A stretch of DNA of 64,000 nt from Entomoplasma freundtii. Lineage in GTDB: Bacteria; Bacillota_I; Bacilli_A; Mycoplasmatales; Mycoplasmataceae. Shown in pieces: positions 1 through 11,079 of the stretch (the stretch's first letter is position 1; each line of letters starts with the position of its first letter). A program made the position numbers and the translations under genes. Location: assembly GCF_002804205.1 (NCBI RefSeq), contig NZ_CP024962.1, positions 558,001 to 622,000 on the forward strand, given 5' to 3'. The notes below the pieces were generated by a model, which was not told the origin of the DNA, did not search any database, and saw only the letters and a list, made by a program, of their open reading frames with translations.

Positions 1-215
1 CAGAATAAATCCCGGGCATTTTCTTCATGAGTTAATTTGTTTTTATCTAAAATTTCTCTTGATTTGCTAATTTCTTTTTTTAAATTTTCAATAGCTTGTT
101 CTTTGTCACTAACTTTATCACCATTGTTGTTCTCTTTCTTTTCACATGAAACAACAGTTGCACTAGTAGTGGCTATTAAGCCAACAGCTCCCAAAATTGA
201 TAATAATTTTTTCAT
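1..215 (-). CDS. Lipoprotein, N-terminal part (runs off window start)
   Basis: Minus-strand reading frame starting at ATG 215-213 and open to the window edge, so only about 71 residues are seen. It begins with MKKLLSILG, a hydrophobic segment, and a lipobox VVSC with the lipidated Cys at residue 24, followed by a charged, Lys/Glu/Asn-rich region. The signal peptide closely matches those of the other three lipoproteins in this window. A purine-rich AAGGAAT lies about 10 bases before the start. This is a surface lipoprotein attached to the outer face of the membrane; what it does cannot be told from this fragment. Confidence 0.8.
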   Translation of the reverse strand, partial: MKKLLSILGAVGLIATTSATVVSCEKKENNNGDKVSDKEQAIENLKKEISKSREILDKNKLTHEENARDLF

Positions 216-763
216 TTTGTTTTTCTTATTCCTTTTCCTATTCTACTTAAACCATTATAAATCCTTCACTGATGAAATAAGTTAATTTATTAAATTAATT
301 GACTGAGTAAATAATAAAACACTACTAACGGCGTAGTTTTTAATATATTTTTCTTGGTTTATTGCAATTAAGAAGTTAGAATGATATATTGTTTTTATTC
401 TTAGGCGACATTAGTTAATCAATCTCCTGATTATTGGCTTTTGTTTATGTTTCTTCACTTAATGATTTAATCAAAACATCTTTAAATCTTGGGTTGATGG
501 TTGCTAAATATATATCACTAGTTTGTACATAAGGAATAACAAGTTTTTGAAGATAGCTATTGACTTGATTTCCATAAAATTCTTAATAATTTTCCCTTTG
601 ATATTATTGGTAGCTAGTAATATTTTCTACATTTTACTCTTGAAAATTAACCAAAAAGAGAGCATAATAAGAGAGTGTTTTTTTGAAAAAGACATTCACA
701 AAAGTATTGACTTAGAGACCTAAAAAACGGTATACTAGTTAGGTACTCAAAAATGAGCATAAT
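216..763. other. 548-bp gene-poor gap between a lipoprotein gene and the tRNA operon
   Basis: No convincing gene. A plus-strand frame at 523-723 lacks an ATG and a Shine-Dalgarno. A minus-strand stretch at 448-582 is open for 45 codons and has a protein-like composition but no start, so it may be a relic. The only clear signal is the promoter at 707-736 that drives the tRNA cluster. Confidence 0.6.
707..736 (+). promoter_or_regulatory. Promoter of the tRNA operon
   Basis: TTGACT (707-712), an 18-base spacer and TATACT (731-736) lie 27 bases before the first tRNA. Both hexamers match the primary sigma factor consensus in five of six positions. Confidence 0.85.
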
Positions 764-839
764 GCTGACTTAGCTCAGTTGGTAGAGCAATTGACTAGTA
801 ATCAATAGGTCGTAGGTTCGACTCCTATAGTCAGCACCA
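764..839 (+). tRNA. tRNA-Thr (anticodon AGT)
   Basis: A 76-base cloverleaf with encoded CCA. The acceptor stem GCTGACT pairs with AGTCAGC, the anticodon stem is ATTGA/TCAAT, and the loop CTAGTAA gives anticodon AGT at 797-799. First gene of a five-tRNA operon. A Thr tRNA with A at position 34 is known from Mycoplasma capricolum, where the unmodified A helps read several ACN codons. Confidence 0.95.
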
Positions 840-849
840 TTTATTTTTT

Positions 850-933
850 GGAAGGGTAGCGAAGAGGCTAAACGCGGGTGGCTGTAACCCACTTCCTTTC
901 GGTTCGGGGGTTCGAATCCCTCCCCTTCCACCA
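850..933 (+). tRNA. tRNA-Tyr (GTA)
   Basis: An 84-base tRNA with the long variable arm expected for tyrosine. Acceptor GGAAGGG pairs with CCCTTCC in a GC-rich stem, the loop CTGTAAC carries GTA, and CCA is encoded. Ten bases after tRNA-Thr. Confidence 0.95.
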
Positions 934-938
934 TATAT

Positions 939-1013
939 TGGGCCATAGCCAAGCGGTAAGGCAAAGGACTTTGACTCCTTCATGCGCCGGTTCGAATCCT
1001 GCTGGCCCAGCCA
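939..1013 (+). tRNA. tRNA-Gln (TTG)
   Basis: A 75-base cloverleaf. Acceptor TGGGCCA pairs with TGGCCCA, the anticodon stem is AAGGA/TCCTT, the loop CTTTGAC gives TTG, the discriminator is G and CCA is encoded. Confidence 0.95.
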
Positions 1014-1020
1014 TTATATT

Positions 1021-1096
<76 letters not shown>

Positions 1097-1106
1097 TCTT
1101 ATATCT

Positions 1107-1194
1107 CCCCAAGTGGCGGAATGGTAGACGCAGTGGACTTAAAATCCACCGGGCATCAACTCCCGTGCCGGTTCAAGTCCGGCCTTGGGGACCA
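1107..1194 (+). tRNA. tRNA-Leu (TAA)
   Basis: An 88-base type II tRNA with long variable arm. Acceptor CCCCAAG pairs with CTTGGGG, the anticodon stem is GTGGA/TCCAC, the loop CTTAAAA gives TAA, and CCA is encoded. Last gene of the operon. It reads UUA, the most frequent leucine codon in this AT-rich genome. Confidence 0.95.
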
Positions 1195-1207
1195 GTGAAA
1201 ATTAACT

Positions 1208-1238
1208 AACACCTTGTTAACCAACAAGGTGTTTTTTT
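1208..1238 (+). terminator. Terminator of the tRNA operon
   Basis: An 11-bp perfect stem (AACACCTTGTT / AACAAGGTGTT) with loop AACC is followed by seven Ts, 13 bases after tRNA-Leu. Confidence 0.9.
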
Positions 1239-1269
1239 ATCTTCAGAAGACCATAAAGTATAATTGAAC

Positions 1270-1294
1270 AAAATAAAAACCTCCGGAGAGGTTT
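1270..1294 (-). terminator. Terminator of the 446-residue lipoprotein gene
   Basis: On the minus strand AAACCTC-tccg-GAGGTTT is followed by a T-rich run. It lies 16 bases after the stop and faces the tRNA operon terminator, so two convergent units end back to back. Confidence 0.8.
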
Positions 1295-1309
1295 GATTCA
1301 TTTGAATGA

Positions 1310-2650
1310 TTATTTAGGTAGCCCTTTTTCAGGATCTCAATTAGATTTGCCATCTTTTTCAGGATCTCAATTAGTAGTGGCAAAACTCGTGGTAATAAAT
1401 TGGTTATTATCTTGGAAACGTGAATTTGTTGACTCGCTAAAGATTTTGGCAAGTGAACCAACTCAGCTCATTAAATCAGGCATTCCATTATTTTCAATTG
1501 TTGGTGAGCCTTGAATTTCACCGTTAAATGTTTTGTAAGTATTTCAACCATTTTGCATAGCAATTAGATGACCATTTTTAATAATTAAAAATGTGGGACC
1601 TTTTTGTTCTTTTATTTTCCCTAAAATAGCATCAGCGTTTTTTACTCTTTGTTTAAAGATTTCTTTGTCACCGCGAGTTTTGTCTGGTTCAGGAAAACTT
1701 TCACTTGAATTAGAATTAGCTGCCGCTTGTTGAATTAAATCAGGACGAATGTAATCATTTAGTAATTGTTTAAAAACTTCGTTATTCCAATAATCACTTA
1801 CTTTATCAACTGTGAAAGCTTTAAAAGTTAATTGAGGTTTTGCATAAGTATAGGCATTCGATAATATCCCACTATCTGTCCCCTTGATGCCATAAAATGG
1901 CAACTCAGCTTTTATTTCCGTAATTCTTCCAGCATTCTTGCCACTAGTATCAACCGTTACTTGACGAATGCCGCGGTCAGCATTACTTTCGTTAAATCAA
2001 CCGTTAACTAAAGCGTTTTGTCAACTACTTACCAAACCATCATTAGTCAATAATGAGGTAGTAAAACCTTGCAACTTAACTTTAAGATTGGCAGGGAAGT
2101 CTCCAGAAAAATGATTATTTAAAAAGTCGCTATCAGTTTGACTAAAAACGTATGTTCCTTCAGCCAAACCTTGGAAAGTGGCATCAAAAAATAACTCTGA
2201 CAAACCTGGTTGGTCCACAAACTGAACTTTGACAAAAGTCGAGGTTTGCAAATCGTTATCTACCGTATCAGGAATAAAAGTTACAAGAGAGTTAGTCGCC
2301 GATGGTTGGTCTAATCGAATAGAACGTTCATAAGTTGAGGTTTGGGTTACTGACCCTGGTTGGCTTAGTTTCTTTTCTGCTTGGTCAAGCGAATCAGCAC
2401 TAAAAGCTTGTTTCAAAGCAGCTTCAAATGATTGCGAAGCGGCGTTATCTTTCGCTCCTAAGTAAATTACACTAGCACTCGATTTTTGGTTAGGAAAATT
2501 ATTATTATCATAAGTTCCCTTTGTGTTATTAACCACTTTCATTAATTGGTTGAACTCTGTATTCTTACTTCCGCAACTCACAACCAATGTGGCCGAGGTC
2601 GTAGTTAAAACTAGACTTCCTAGGACTGTTAAGATTTTCTTCATGGTCAT
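1310..2650 (-). CDS. Lipoprotein with tandem C-terminal repeat
   Basis: About 444-446 residues once UGA is read as Trp. It starts MKKILTVLGS and carries the lipobox VVSCG (Cys24 counted from the ATG at 2644). Two start codons, ATG 2650 and ATG 2644, lie in frame. AAGGGG sits only two bases before the first but eight before the second, so 2644 is preferred. The secreted part is Ser/Thr/Asn/Gln-rich with no catalytic motif I recognise. The C-terminus contains NWDPEKDGKS followed by NWDPEKG, a tandem repeat at about 1321-1372. Surface lipoprotein of unknown function, probably variable between strains. Confidence 0.85.
1321..1372 (-). repeat. Short tandem repeat in lipoprotein C-terminus
   Basis: The unit TTTTTCAGGATCTCAATTAG (plus strand) occurs twice, 30 bases apart, separated by ATTTGCCATC. 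It encodes SNWDPEK twice close to the stop codon. Confidence 0.85.
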
Positions 2651-2837
2651 AACCCCTTACATTCAGATTTAAATTAATAAAATATTATTTTTAAACTAAC
2701 TTTTATTAAATATACCTTAAGATTTTACTATAAAAAATACTTTCTGAACCCACACAAAAATCTTCCTTGATTCTAAGAGTAAAATATGATATCTTTAAAA
2801 GAGTAAATTAAAGAATTTAAAGCCGAGGTGAACAAGA

Positions 2838-2981
2838 ATGCGTGAAGGAATAATTCTAAGATGTGTGGATTGTAAAGACGAAAACTATGTTGCGAAAAAC
2901 GATAAAAAGAAAGAAAAAATCGAAGTTTCAAAATATTGTGCAAAATGCAATAAACACACCACTCATAAACAAAAAAAATAA
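2838..2981 (+). CDS. rpmG: 50S ribosomal protein L33
   Basis: A 47-residue protein starting [12 protein letters not shown], the usual L33 length. It contains two CxxC knuckles (CVDC at 9-12 and CAKC at 34-37) that form the zinc ribbon of the Zn-binding L33 type, with a basic middle and tail. It is a component of the large ribosomal subunit near the E site. A Shine-Dalgarno GAGGTG lies upstream. It stands alone between a divergent lipoprotein and pepP, with its own terminator. Confidence 0.95.
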   Translation: MREGIILRCVDCKDENYVAKNDKKKEKIEVSKYCAKCNKHTTHKQKK

Positions 2982-3007
2982 TCGCCCTTCAGGTCGAACC
3001 TTGTTTT

Positions 3008-3045
3008 AACTCACATTTGTTTCTTAGAAATGAATGTGAGTTTTT
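3008..3045 (+). terminator. Terminator of rpmG
   Basis: A 10-bp stem AACTCACATT / AATGTGAGTT with a 15-base loop is followed by TTTTT, 27 bases after the rpmG stop. Confidence 0.85.
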
Positions 3046-3115
3046 ATTTAGTCTTTTCCTAGAGAAAATCGTTAAAATATTAATAATTAAATTAAGTAAA
3101 GAAGGATCAAAATCG

Positions 3116-4192
3116 ATGATAAAAAAAATAATCCAAGCGAATTTAGCAAATAAAGATTTGAAGGCTATGCTCCTTTATTCTCCACAAAACCGTTACTGGT
3201 TTTCCCATTTTCCTTCATCGTTAGGTTACATTTTGGTAACTCCAGAAGAAAATTATCTATTTGTGGATGGTCGCTATATTACAGCTGCTAGAGAAAATAA
3301 ATCGTTAATAAATATTGATAAAATTGTCCTGTTAGATAACCAAACATGAAGAAAAATAGCTCAGATTTTAGCAAGTCAAAATATTAATAAACTTGGTTTT
3401 GAAAGTGATTGAGTGACTTATGTCACCTTTGAAAATTGAACGAAGTTACTTCCTAAACAACATTTAGTGCCTGTCAATACTGAAAAATGACGCGAAGTCA
3501 AAAGCGATTGAGAAGTAGCTCAAATTCAAAAAGCTTGCGACATTACCGACGCTGTTTTCCAAGATGTTATAAAATGAGTAAAACCTGGAATTAGCGAAAA
3601 AGATTTAGCTAGATTTGTAAGTGATTCTTTCCTAAAACACGGAGCAGATAAATTAAGTTTTGATACTATTGTGGCTAGTGGTCAAAATGGTTCTAAACCT
3701 CATGCAGTTCCAACTAATAAATTATTAGAAAATGGCGATTTGGTCACTTTGGATATGGGTTGCTATGCCAATGGGTATGTCTCAGATCAAACTAGAACGT
3801 TTGCCTTAGGCAATGTAACTCCAGAATTAAAGAAAATCTATGAAACGGTTTTTGAAGCACAAAGTTTAGGTATTTCACTTTTGAAAGCTGGCCAAAATGC
3901 TGGTGATGTCCACCGCGCTGTAGCTAACTATATTTCAGAAGCCGGTTATGGTGAATACTTCACTCATGGCTTAGGTCATGGAATGGGAATTGAAATTCAT
4001 GAAGAACCTTATGAAAATGCGAGTTCGCAAAGCATCTTGGAGCCCGGGATGGTTGTTACCGTAGAACCGGGAATTTATATTCCTGGAGTTGGTGGAGTCA
4101 GAATTGAGGATGATTTTCTTATTACCAATACTGGTTCACAACGGCTAACAAGTTCACCCCGTGAACTCATTATTGTTAAACCTCAAAACTAA
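3116..4192 (+). CDS. pepP: M24-family Xaa-Pro aminopeptidase
   Basis: 358 residues with several UGA Trp codons. The N-terminal creatinase-like domain (1-130) has the family motif FVDGRYITAA. The C-terminal pita-bread domain holds the five metal ligands: Asp213 in LVTLDMG, Asp224 in SDQTRTF, His288 in GLGHGMG, Glu317 in TVEPGIY and Glu331 in RIEDD. It is a cytoplasmic metallopeptidase that removes an N-terminal residue before proline and helps recycle imported peptides. The ATG at 3116 is chosen because GAAGGA lies ten bases upstream. It could be a prolidase (PepQ), since the two families are hard to separate by eye. Confidence 0.92.
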
Positions 4193-4226
4193 AAAACAAA
4201 ACACCGGGGTTGTGTTTTGTTTTTTA
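4193..4226 (+). terminator. Terminator of pepP
   Basis: A 12-bp stem AAAACAAAACAC / GTGTTTTGTTTT with a seven-base loop runs into further Ts directly after the stop codon. Confidence 0.9.
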
Positions 4227-4299
4227 GTTTCCCTTGTTAATGAAAATGAAAAAGGAACTTTATAAAGAATGTTAAAATTAGAAAAGTTTAAGGAGTCTT

Positions 4300-5343
4300 A
4301 TGCCACCTACAAAAAAGAAAATTGTCACCAATAAATTGAACCTCAACCAACGAAATAATTTAAAAATTCGCTTGTTGTCAACACTCGGTCTATTGTTGAT
4401 TTTAGCAGTGATTTTAGTTTTACTAATTCTCTCCACAGAAGCGGCTGAATGAAAGTTAAATGTTAATTTAACAGCAACCAATTATGCCTTTTGCGTCATC
4501 ATGGTCATCATTACCGCTGCCATGACCTATGAGTTAACAAGAGCATTTGGAATTAAGGAATGATGATACTTAACGATTGTTATCCTCATGACACTCGGTC
4601 TTTTTGTTTTTCCATTTTTTCAAACTAATACTGCTTTTCCGATTTATCGTGATTGAAAAATTGCTAATTGGTTTAGTTGGTGACAAAGTTTGCTTTGCCT
4701 ATTGGTTTATATAATTTTAATGATGGTTGTCGGTGCTTTTGCCGCAACTAAATCGGTTATCAAAGGTTTGGAACTAGCCGCTTTTGGTTTATTGGTTATC
4801 TTTGGCATGAAAGGCTTTTCTAATATTTCGTTGGCAGTTGTCGGTTCAGGAAGTGAATTAGCGCCTAAATATGGTTTCATGACTATTATTTGAATCTGAG
4901 GCACAGTCATCTTAACTGATAGTTTTAGTTATATCGGAGGAATGCTTTGAGGTAAACATAAGTTGGCGCCCGTAGTTAGTCCCAAGAAAACTTGAGAAGG
5001 AGCTATTATTGGTTGTGCCATGGCCTTTATCATCGGCACAATTGTAAGTGTTTTAACCTTTTATTTGGTGCCTGACCATCAAGTGGGCCCATTCGTTGTT
5101 TCGTTCCAAAGTTTAATGAATAATAATCACAATCCGGCCTTACCTGGTATTTTCTTAGGTTTATTAACTCTAGTTATTACCATTTGAGCCCAATGTGGTG
5201 ATTTACTATTTAGTCTAGTCAAACGTACTGCTAAAATTAAGGACTTTTCGAATCTGATTCCTGGTCATGGTGGTGTCTTAGATCGTCTTGATTCATTTGT
5301 CTTCACTTTCTTCTTATTCTTTATTATTACTTTGTTTATTTAA
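4300..5343 (+). CDS. cdsA: Phosphatidate cytidylyltransferase (CDP-diglyceride synthase)
   Basis: 347 residues with about eight membrane segments. It makes CDP-diacylglycerol from phosphatidic acid and CTP, the branch point of phospholipid synthesis. The C-terminal family signature is clear: [20 protein letters not shown] followed by [16 protein letters not shown] and PKKTWEG are further conserved CdsA blocks. AAGGAG lies just before the start. It is about 80 residues longer at the N-terminus than typical CdsA, with a basic, Asn-rich start. It heads the run cdsA-rseP-polC, an order that resembles Firmicutes but lacks proS. Confidence 0.95.
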
Positions 5344-5421
5344 CTCATTCCTATAATTAAGAAAAATATTTTTGCTTGTTAAGGTTTGCCATCATTATAA
5401 ACACCATAAGGATTTAGCACT

Positions 5422-6615
5422 ATGACCATTGTTTTTACTTTACTTTTGAGTTTAGGAAGTTTGCTCTTCATTGTTACCCTCCATGAGCTGGGGCATTTTT
5501 GTGTTGCTAAATGAAGTGGGGCCTATGTTTATGAATTCGCTTTAGGGTTTGGGCCACGATTATTAACTTTTAAAGGTAAAGAGACTTGGTTTTCTATTCG
5601 CCTCTTACCATTAGGGGGGTTTGTTTCCATTGCGATGGAAGCCGTAGATCCTCCCAAAGGTCGCGAAGAAGAAATCGTACCAGAAAACCGTAAGATGGAA
5701 GCGTTGCCAACCTGAAAGCGAAGTCTTTTTATTTTGGCCGGTCCACTTGTTAATTTGGGAACTGCCATTTTAATCGTGACGACAGTTTTTATGGCTACTT
5801 TGGCTAAACCCAACGATATGGGTTTTTATGGTCAACGTTTAGCTTCAACAGGGATAGCATATAAACTCATCAAAGAACAAGAGGGCCAAGAAGACATTGA
5901 TGATCAGGGATACATTCTTTTGGGTTATGAAGTTTATGATACCAAGGGTGAGCTTCGTGATAAAGCAGAATTTGGCACTGCTGAGCAACTGCCGATTTAT
6001 AGCAACATTGTTTATAAATTTATTGATAATTTCCAAAAAGATATTTATCAAGAACAAAAAGATTTGCGCATTAAATTTAATTACCTTAATTTCGACTATC
6101 AAAATCATAAAGTTAAATCTTCACAAGTAAGTTCAGGCAAATGGACCCAATTATCAAAACCAGATGATTGACAAATTCAAGGGAAAAATACGACCGTAGG
6201 AATTATGGCTCCTACACGTTATTTTCTAACCCGTCAAGAAGCCTATCGAGCTGGTTGACGCCAAGTGGGCCAAGATAGTTTAGGTTTATTAAAGGCGTTT
6301 GGTCAAATATTCAAGGGAAATATTCATGCTCTGAGTGGTCCAGTTGGCTTAGTAAAGGGGAGTTCTCAAACCACTAACGTGACGACTCCAGCTAGTTTTT
6401 TATTAGGCATGGGGGCGATTAGTGCTAATCTTTTCATGTTCAACTTTTTACCCTTTCCACCTTTAGATGGTTATAAATTTTGTGAAGCATGATGAGAAAA
6501 AGCGCGGAAAAAGGAAATTAACTCTAAAGTTAAAATTGGGATTACGGCCGTTGGCGTGAGCTTTATGCTCTTACTATTTATTATTGTGACAATCAAGGAT
6601 TTAATTGGAGGCTAG
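5422..6615 (+). CDS. rseP: Site-2 (RseP/RasP-type) intramembrane metalloprotease
   Basis: 397 residues. The zinc-binding motif HELGH is at 21-25 in the first membrane segment, and the second catalytic motif LPFPPLDG is at 343-350 (Asp349). The stretch between holds the poorly conserved PDZ-like region. This family cuts membrane-spanning segments of signalling proteins and leftover signal peptides. It starts 78 bases after cdsA, with AAGGA upstream and a possible promoter (TTGCTT, 18 bases, TATAAA) in the gap. The stop codon is one base from the polC start. The second motif carries DGY where DGG is usual. Confidence 0.93.
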
Positions 6616-6616
6616 A

Positions 6617-9600
6617 ATGGAAAAAGATTTATTAACATTTATTGAGGATTTAAAAATTCCTTTAACTGAGGAAGCAAAAAATATTTTCAAGGTTAGTACC
6701 TTAACAAGTAAGCCTCGCGGTAATAAGGCCAAGAAAAAGGTTTATTTTGACATCGCAACAACTGACTTTTTACCTCTTTCATTTCTAGAAGAATTGGCTG
6801 ATGCTTCAACTAAGGCGATTCTAAAAACTAAATTCTTATTCACAATTGATAAGTCTTTAACTGATGAAACTACACTGTGACAATATGTTGATTTCATTAA
6901 AAATAAGAAATCGCAGTTATTCAATCCGGGTTGAGAGCTGATTAGTGCTAGTAATGGCCAATTTAACCACGAAAACCAAGAGCTAACATTCTTCTTCCAT
7001 GATAAAAAGGAAGAAAAAAACTTAGCATCCGAGTTAACCTATCTAGAAAATAAACTTCATCAAATTGGTTTAAACCAATTGCAAGTGAAAAGTTCTCTTC
7101 GTGAAGCCCCTGATCCGTTAGAAGATATCGAAAAGAACTACCAAGCTACATCTTTGACAATGAATCAAGTTAGTCAAACTAACTTGATTACTCCGGAAGG
7201 ACAATCTAGTAAACCAATCTTTAAGAAAAGAATAGTATCTAATGATTGAACCCAAAGTTACGAATCACTTCTAGATTTAGAAGAAAATGCCCAAAATGTT
7301 GTTATACATGGGGAAGTGAGTAAGTTAGAAATTCGGAAATCAAAAACAGGTCGACAAATTTATTCACTAATCATCACTGATTATAAATCATCAATTAAGG
7401 CGACCTACTTTGGTCGTGATCAAGAAACATGTGCTTTTGATATCCCAGAAAATGGAGCACAAGCAGAAACAATTCAAGAAGGTGATTGAGTAGCCCTCCG
7501 TGGACGTACTGGGTGATCAACTTTTGATAACGAAACCACTTTTACTATTGACCGATTTACGAAAATCCAAAAAACCAAAAAAATTCGACAAGATTCTACA
7601 GATGATAAACGAGTTGAGCTTCATGTTCATACTAAAATGTCACCTATGGATGGTGTTAGTAGTGCGAGTGATTATTTAGAAAGAGCCGACCAATGAGATT
7701 GACCAGCTATTGCCATTACCGACCACACTAATGTGCAGGTTTTCCCTGAAGCCTTTCAAAAAATTAAACAAATTAATAAACAACGCAAACAAATTAATAA
7801 AGATCCATTAAAACTGATTTATGGTTCTGAATTTGTTGTTTTGAATCGGGGGGTCGATTATGTCCGAAATCCACAAGGGCATATTTTAAACCAAGCAAAA
7901 TATGTAGTTTTCGATTTAGAAACAACCGGATTATCGCCAGAGTTTGACGAAGTGATTGAATTCGGGGCCTCGGTTTACGATTACCAAACTGGGACTCGAG
8001 AACGTATTGATTGGTTGATTAAACCGACTAAACCTTTAAAAGCTTTTACCATTGAATTAACAAAAATTACCGACGAAATGCTTGCTAATTGCCCTAGCAT
8101 TGAAGCGGTTTTTCCAAAAATTTTGACACTTATCGAAGGGGCAATTTTAGTTGCCCACAATGCCACCTTTGACTTCACTTTCCTTCAAGCCCTGGCCCAA
8201 CGCTTTGGTTATGAACCCTTAACAAATACTGTTATCGATACTTTAGCAATTGCCCGGGCTTTTTATCCTGATTTAAAAAATTACCGGTTAGGAACTGTTG
8301 CTAAAAAAACTGGCATCATCTATGATGAACGAGTCGCTCACCGTGGTGATTACGATGCCGATGTTTTGACTGATGTATTTGAGCGAATGTGGAACGAAGC
8401 CAAACAACAACTTCCTCTAATTAAAGATGAAGATTGAAATTTGGTTGCCCCAGAAAATTTGAAGCGAAACATGAATTATGTCAAAACTCGTGGCTTCCAT
8501 GTTTCCATTCTTGCTAAAAATCAAGCGGGTATTAAAGACCTATATAAATTAGTTTCCACGTCGCATACCAAGACACTTCTCGGGGTACCGAAGGTGTTTA
8601 AAGATGACTTAGCCACTTATCATCAAAAGGGTAATTTATTGCTTGGAAGTGGTTGCGTTAATGGTGAAATATTTGATTTGGCACGAACGAGCACATTAGA
8701 CCAGTTAGCAAAAAGCATGGCCTTTTATGATTACATTGAGGTCCAACCCAAAAGTGTTTATAAGAATCTTTTACAAAACGATACTTTGGACGCAACTGAA
8801 CTTGAACGAACCTTGAAAGTAATTATTGAAACAGCCCAAAAAATCGGGAAACTAGTGGTCGCTACTAGTGATGCTCATTACTTAGATCCGGAAATGAAAA
8901 TTATTCGCGAGGTTTACATTAATTCCAAAGGACTGGGAGGAACAAACCATCCTCTCTATGACTTTAAGCACCGGGTAACCGATTATCCTGACCAACATTT
9001 GCGAACTACTGTAGAAATGTTAAAGGATTTTGAGTGGTTAGGTGATAATGAACTAATTAAAGAAATTGTCTTAACTAATCCACGCAAAATTGCTAATGAG
9101 GTTGATTTGGACATTAGTCCAGTCCGTAGTGGTACCTATGATCCAAAAATCGAAAACGTCGACGAATTACTCCGCAAAAAATGTTACGAAATATCGCATC
9201 GACTTTATGGTAACCCGTTACCAAAAATTGTCGAAGAACGCTTAGAACTAGAACTAAATTCAATTATTAAACATGGTTTTGCGGTGATTTATTGAATTTC
9301 TCATAAGTTAGTAGAACAAAGCCTTCAAGATGGTTATTTAGTTGGTTCACGTGGTAGCGTTGGTTCTTCATTCGTCGCTCGTGCTAGTGAAATTACTGAG
9401 GTCAATCCACTCAAGGCTCACTATCGTTGTCCAATTTGTTGCTATTCTAACTTTGATACTCCTAAGGATATTGTTTGTGGTTATGACCTGCCGAAGGCCA
9501 TTTGCCCTAACTGCCAAGAGCCATTACTTGGTGATGGCCACGATATTCCGTTTGAAACTTTTTTAGGTTTTGATGGTGACAAAGTCCCTGATATTGATCT

Positions 9601-11047
9601 AAATTTTTCTGGAGAATATCAAGCTCGTGCACATGATTTTATTAAACAAATGTTTGGTGAAAACAACGTCTTTAGGGCCGGAACGATTTCAACAGTGGCC
9701 GATAAAACAGCTTTTGGTTATGTCAAAAACTTTTTTGAAGAACGACACGGTCTTGAGACACCATATCGTAAAGTCGAAATAGAGCGTCTCGCTGGTTTAG
9801 CAACCGGAGTAAAACGCACGACTGGTCAACACCCCGGTGGAGTAATTATCTTACCTCAACAATATGAGATTGAGGATTTTACACCAGTCAATTATCCGGC
9901 CGATGACCTCAATAGTGATTGAAAAACAACCCACTTTGATTTCCATTCAATTCACGATAACTTATTGAAAATGGATGTCCTTGGTCATGTTGATCCAACA
10001 GCTTTAAAAATGCTGCGAAACTTAACCGGTATTGACCCGATAACCATTCCTATGAATGATCCCCAGGTTTACTCTTTGTTTTCATCATTAGAAGCTTTAA
10101 AACTATCTTCTGAACAAATTAATAAAGAGACCACCGGGGCCATCGGTTTACCAGAATTTGGGACTCCTTTCGTAAGGGGGATGCTTCGTGATACTCACCC
10201 TAAAACATTTGCTGATCTTGTACAGATTTCTGGTTTATCACATGGGACTGATGTTTGGTTAGGAAATGCCCAAAGTTTAATTCGCCAAGGTCATGCTAAT
10301 ATTTCCACAGTGATTGGTTGTCGCGATGACATTATGGTTTATCTTTTACGTCAAGGTTTAGAACCAAATCTAGCCTTTACTATTATGGAATCTGTTCGAA
10401 AAGGAAAGGGTTTGAAAGAAGAATGAATCCAAATAATGACCAACAAGAACGTTCCCAAATGATATGTTGAATCATGTCAAAAAATTAAGTACATGTTTCC
10501 TAAAGCTCATGCGACTGCCTATGTTTTGATGGCCTACCGCATTGCGTGATTTAAAATCTATTACCCTGAAGAATACTATGCCACTTTCTTCTCTACACGT
10601 TCGGATGCCTTTGAATTACGAACTATCATGGCAGGTTATCAAAAAACCAAAGACCGGTTAAATGAACTTGAAATTAAGGCTAACCAAAAACAAACTTCAA
10701 CCAAAGAAAATGATTTAATCATCACTTTGGAAGTGGCTTTAGAAATGCTTGCCCGAGGTATTGAATTAACTAATATTGACTTTAACCAATCCTTAGCTGA
10801 TCGATTCTTGGTGATTGATGACCAAGAATCGGGAAAGAAAAAGATTGTCCCTCCCTTTAATGTTATTGACTCACTTGGTATTGCCGTGGGCGAATCAATT
10901 GTTAGGGCGCGTGAAGTCAAACTTTTTCAATCAATAAATGATTTAAAAACGCGTACTCAAGTAACGCAAACCCAATTAAAGATTTTTACAGAGTTAGAAG
11001 TCACTGACTCGTTAAATAATGATGAGCAATTAAGTTTTGCTTTTTAA
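6617..11047 (+). CDS. polC: DNA polymerase III alpha subunit, PolC type
   Basis: 1476 residues, the usual PolC length, with many UGA Trp codons. Order of domains: N-terminal OB region, split PHP domain ([12 protein letters not shown] near 332), inserted DnaQ-type 3'-5' exonuclease (DLETTG at 433-438 with Asp433 and Glu435; Asp519 in NATFDFTF; His575 and Asp580 in HRGDYDAD), second PHP part, a Cys4-type zinc module around 9430-9530 (CPICC, CPNC), and the polymerase palm with [11 protein letters not shown] near 992. It is the main replicative polymerase of low-GC Gram-positives with built-in proofreading. It follows rseP by one base; the Shine-Dalgarno GGAGG lies inside the rseP end. Confidence 0.98.
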
Positions 11048-11079
11048 AAGTTAGCCAATTAGATGAAGAGGAAAAAAAT

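Noticed and set aside
523-723. 66-residue hydrophobic plus-strand frame
   Set aside because: Starts with TTG, has no Shine-Dalgarno and overlaps the tRNA promoter.
5845-6108. 87-residue membrane-like frame on the minus strand inside rseP
   Set aside because: Fully inside the real rseP gene on the other strand; a product of AT-rich codons.
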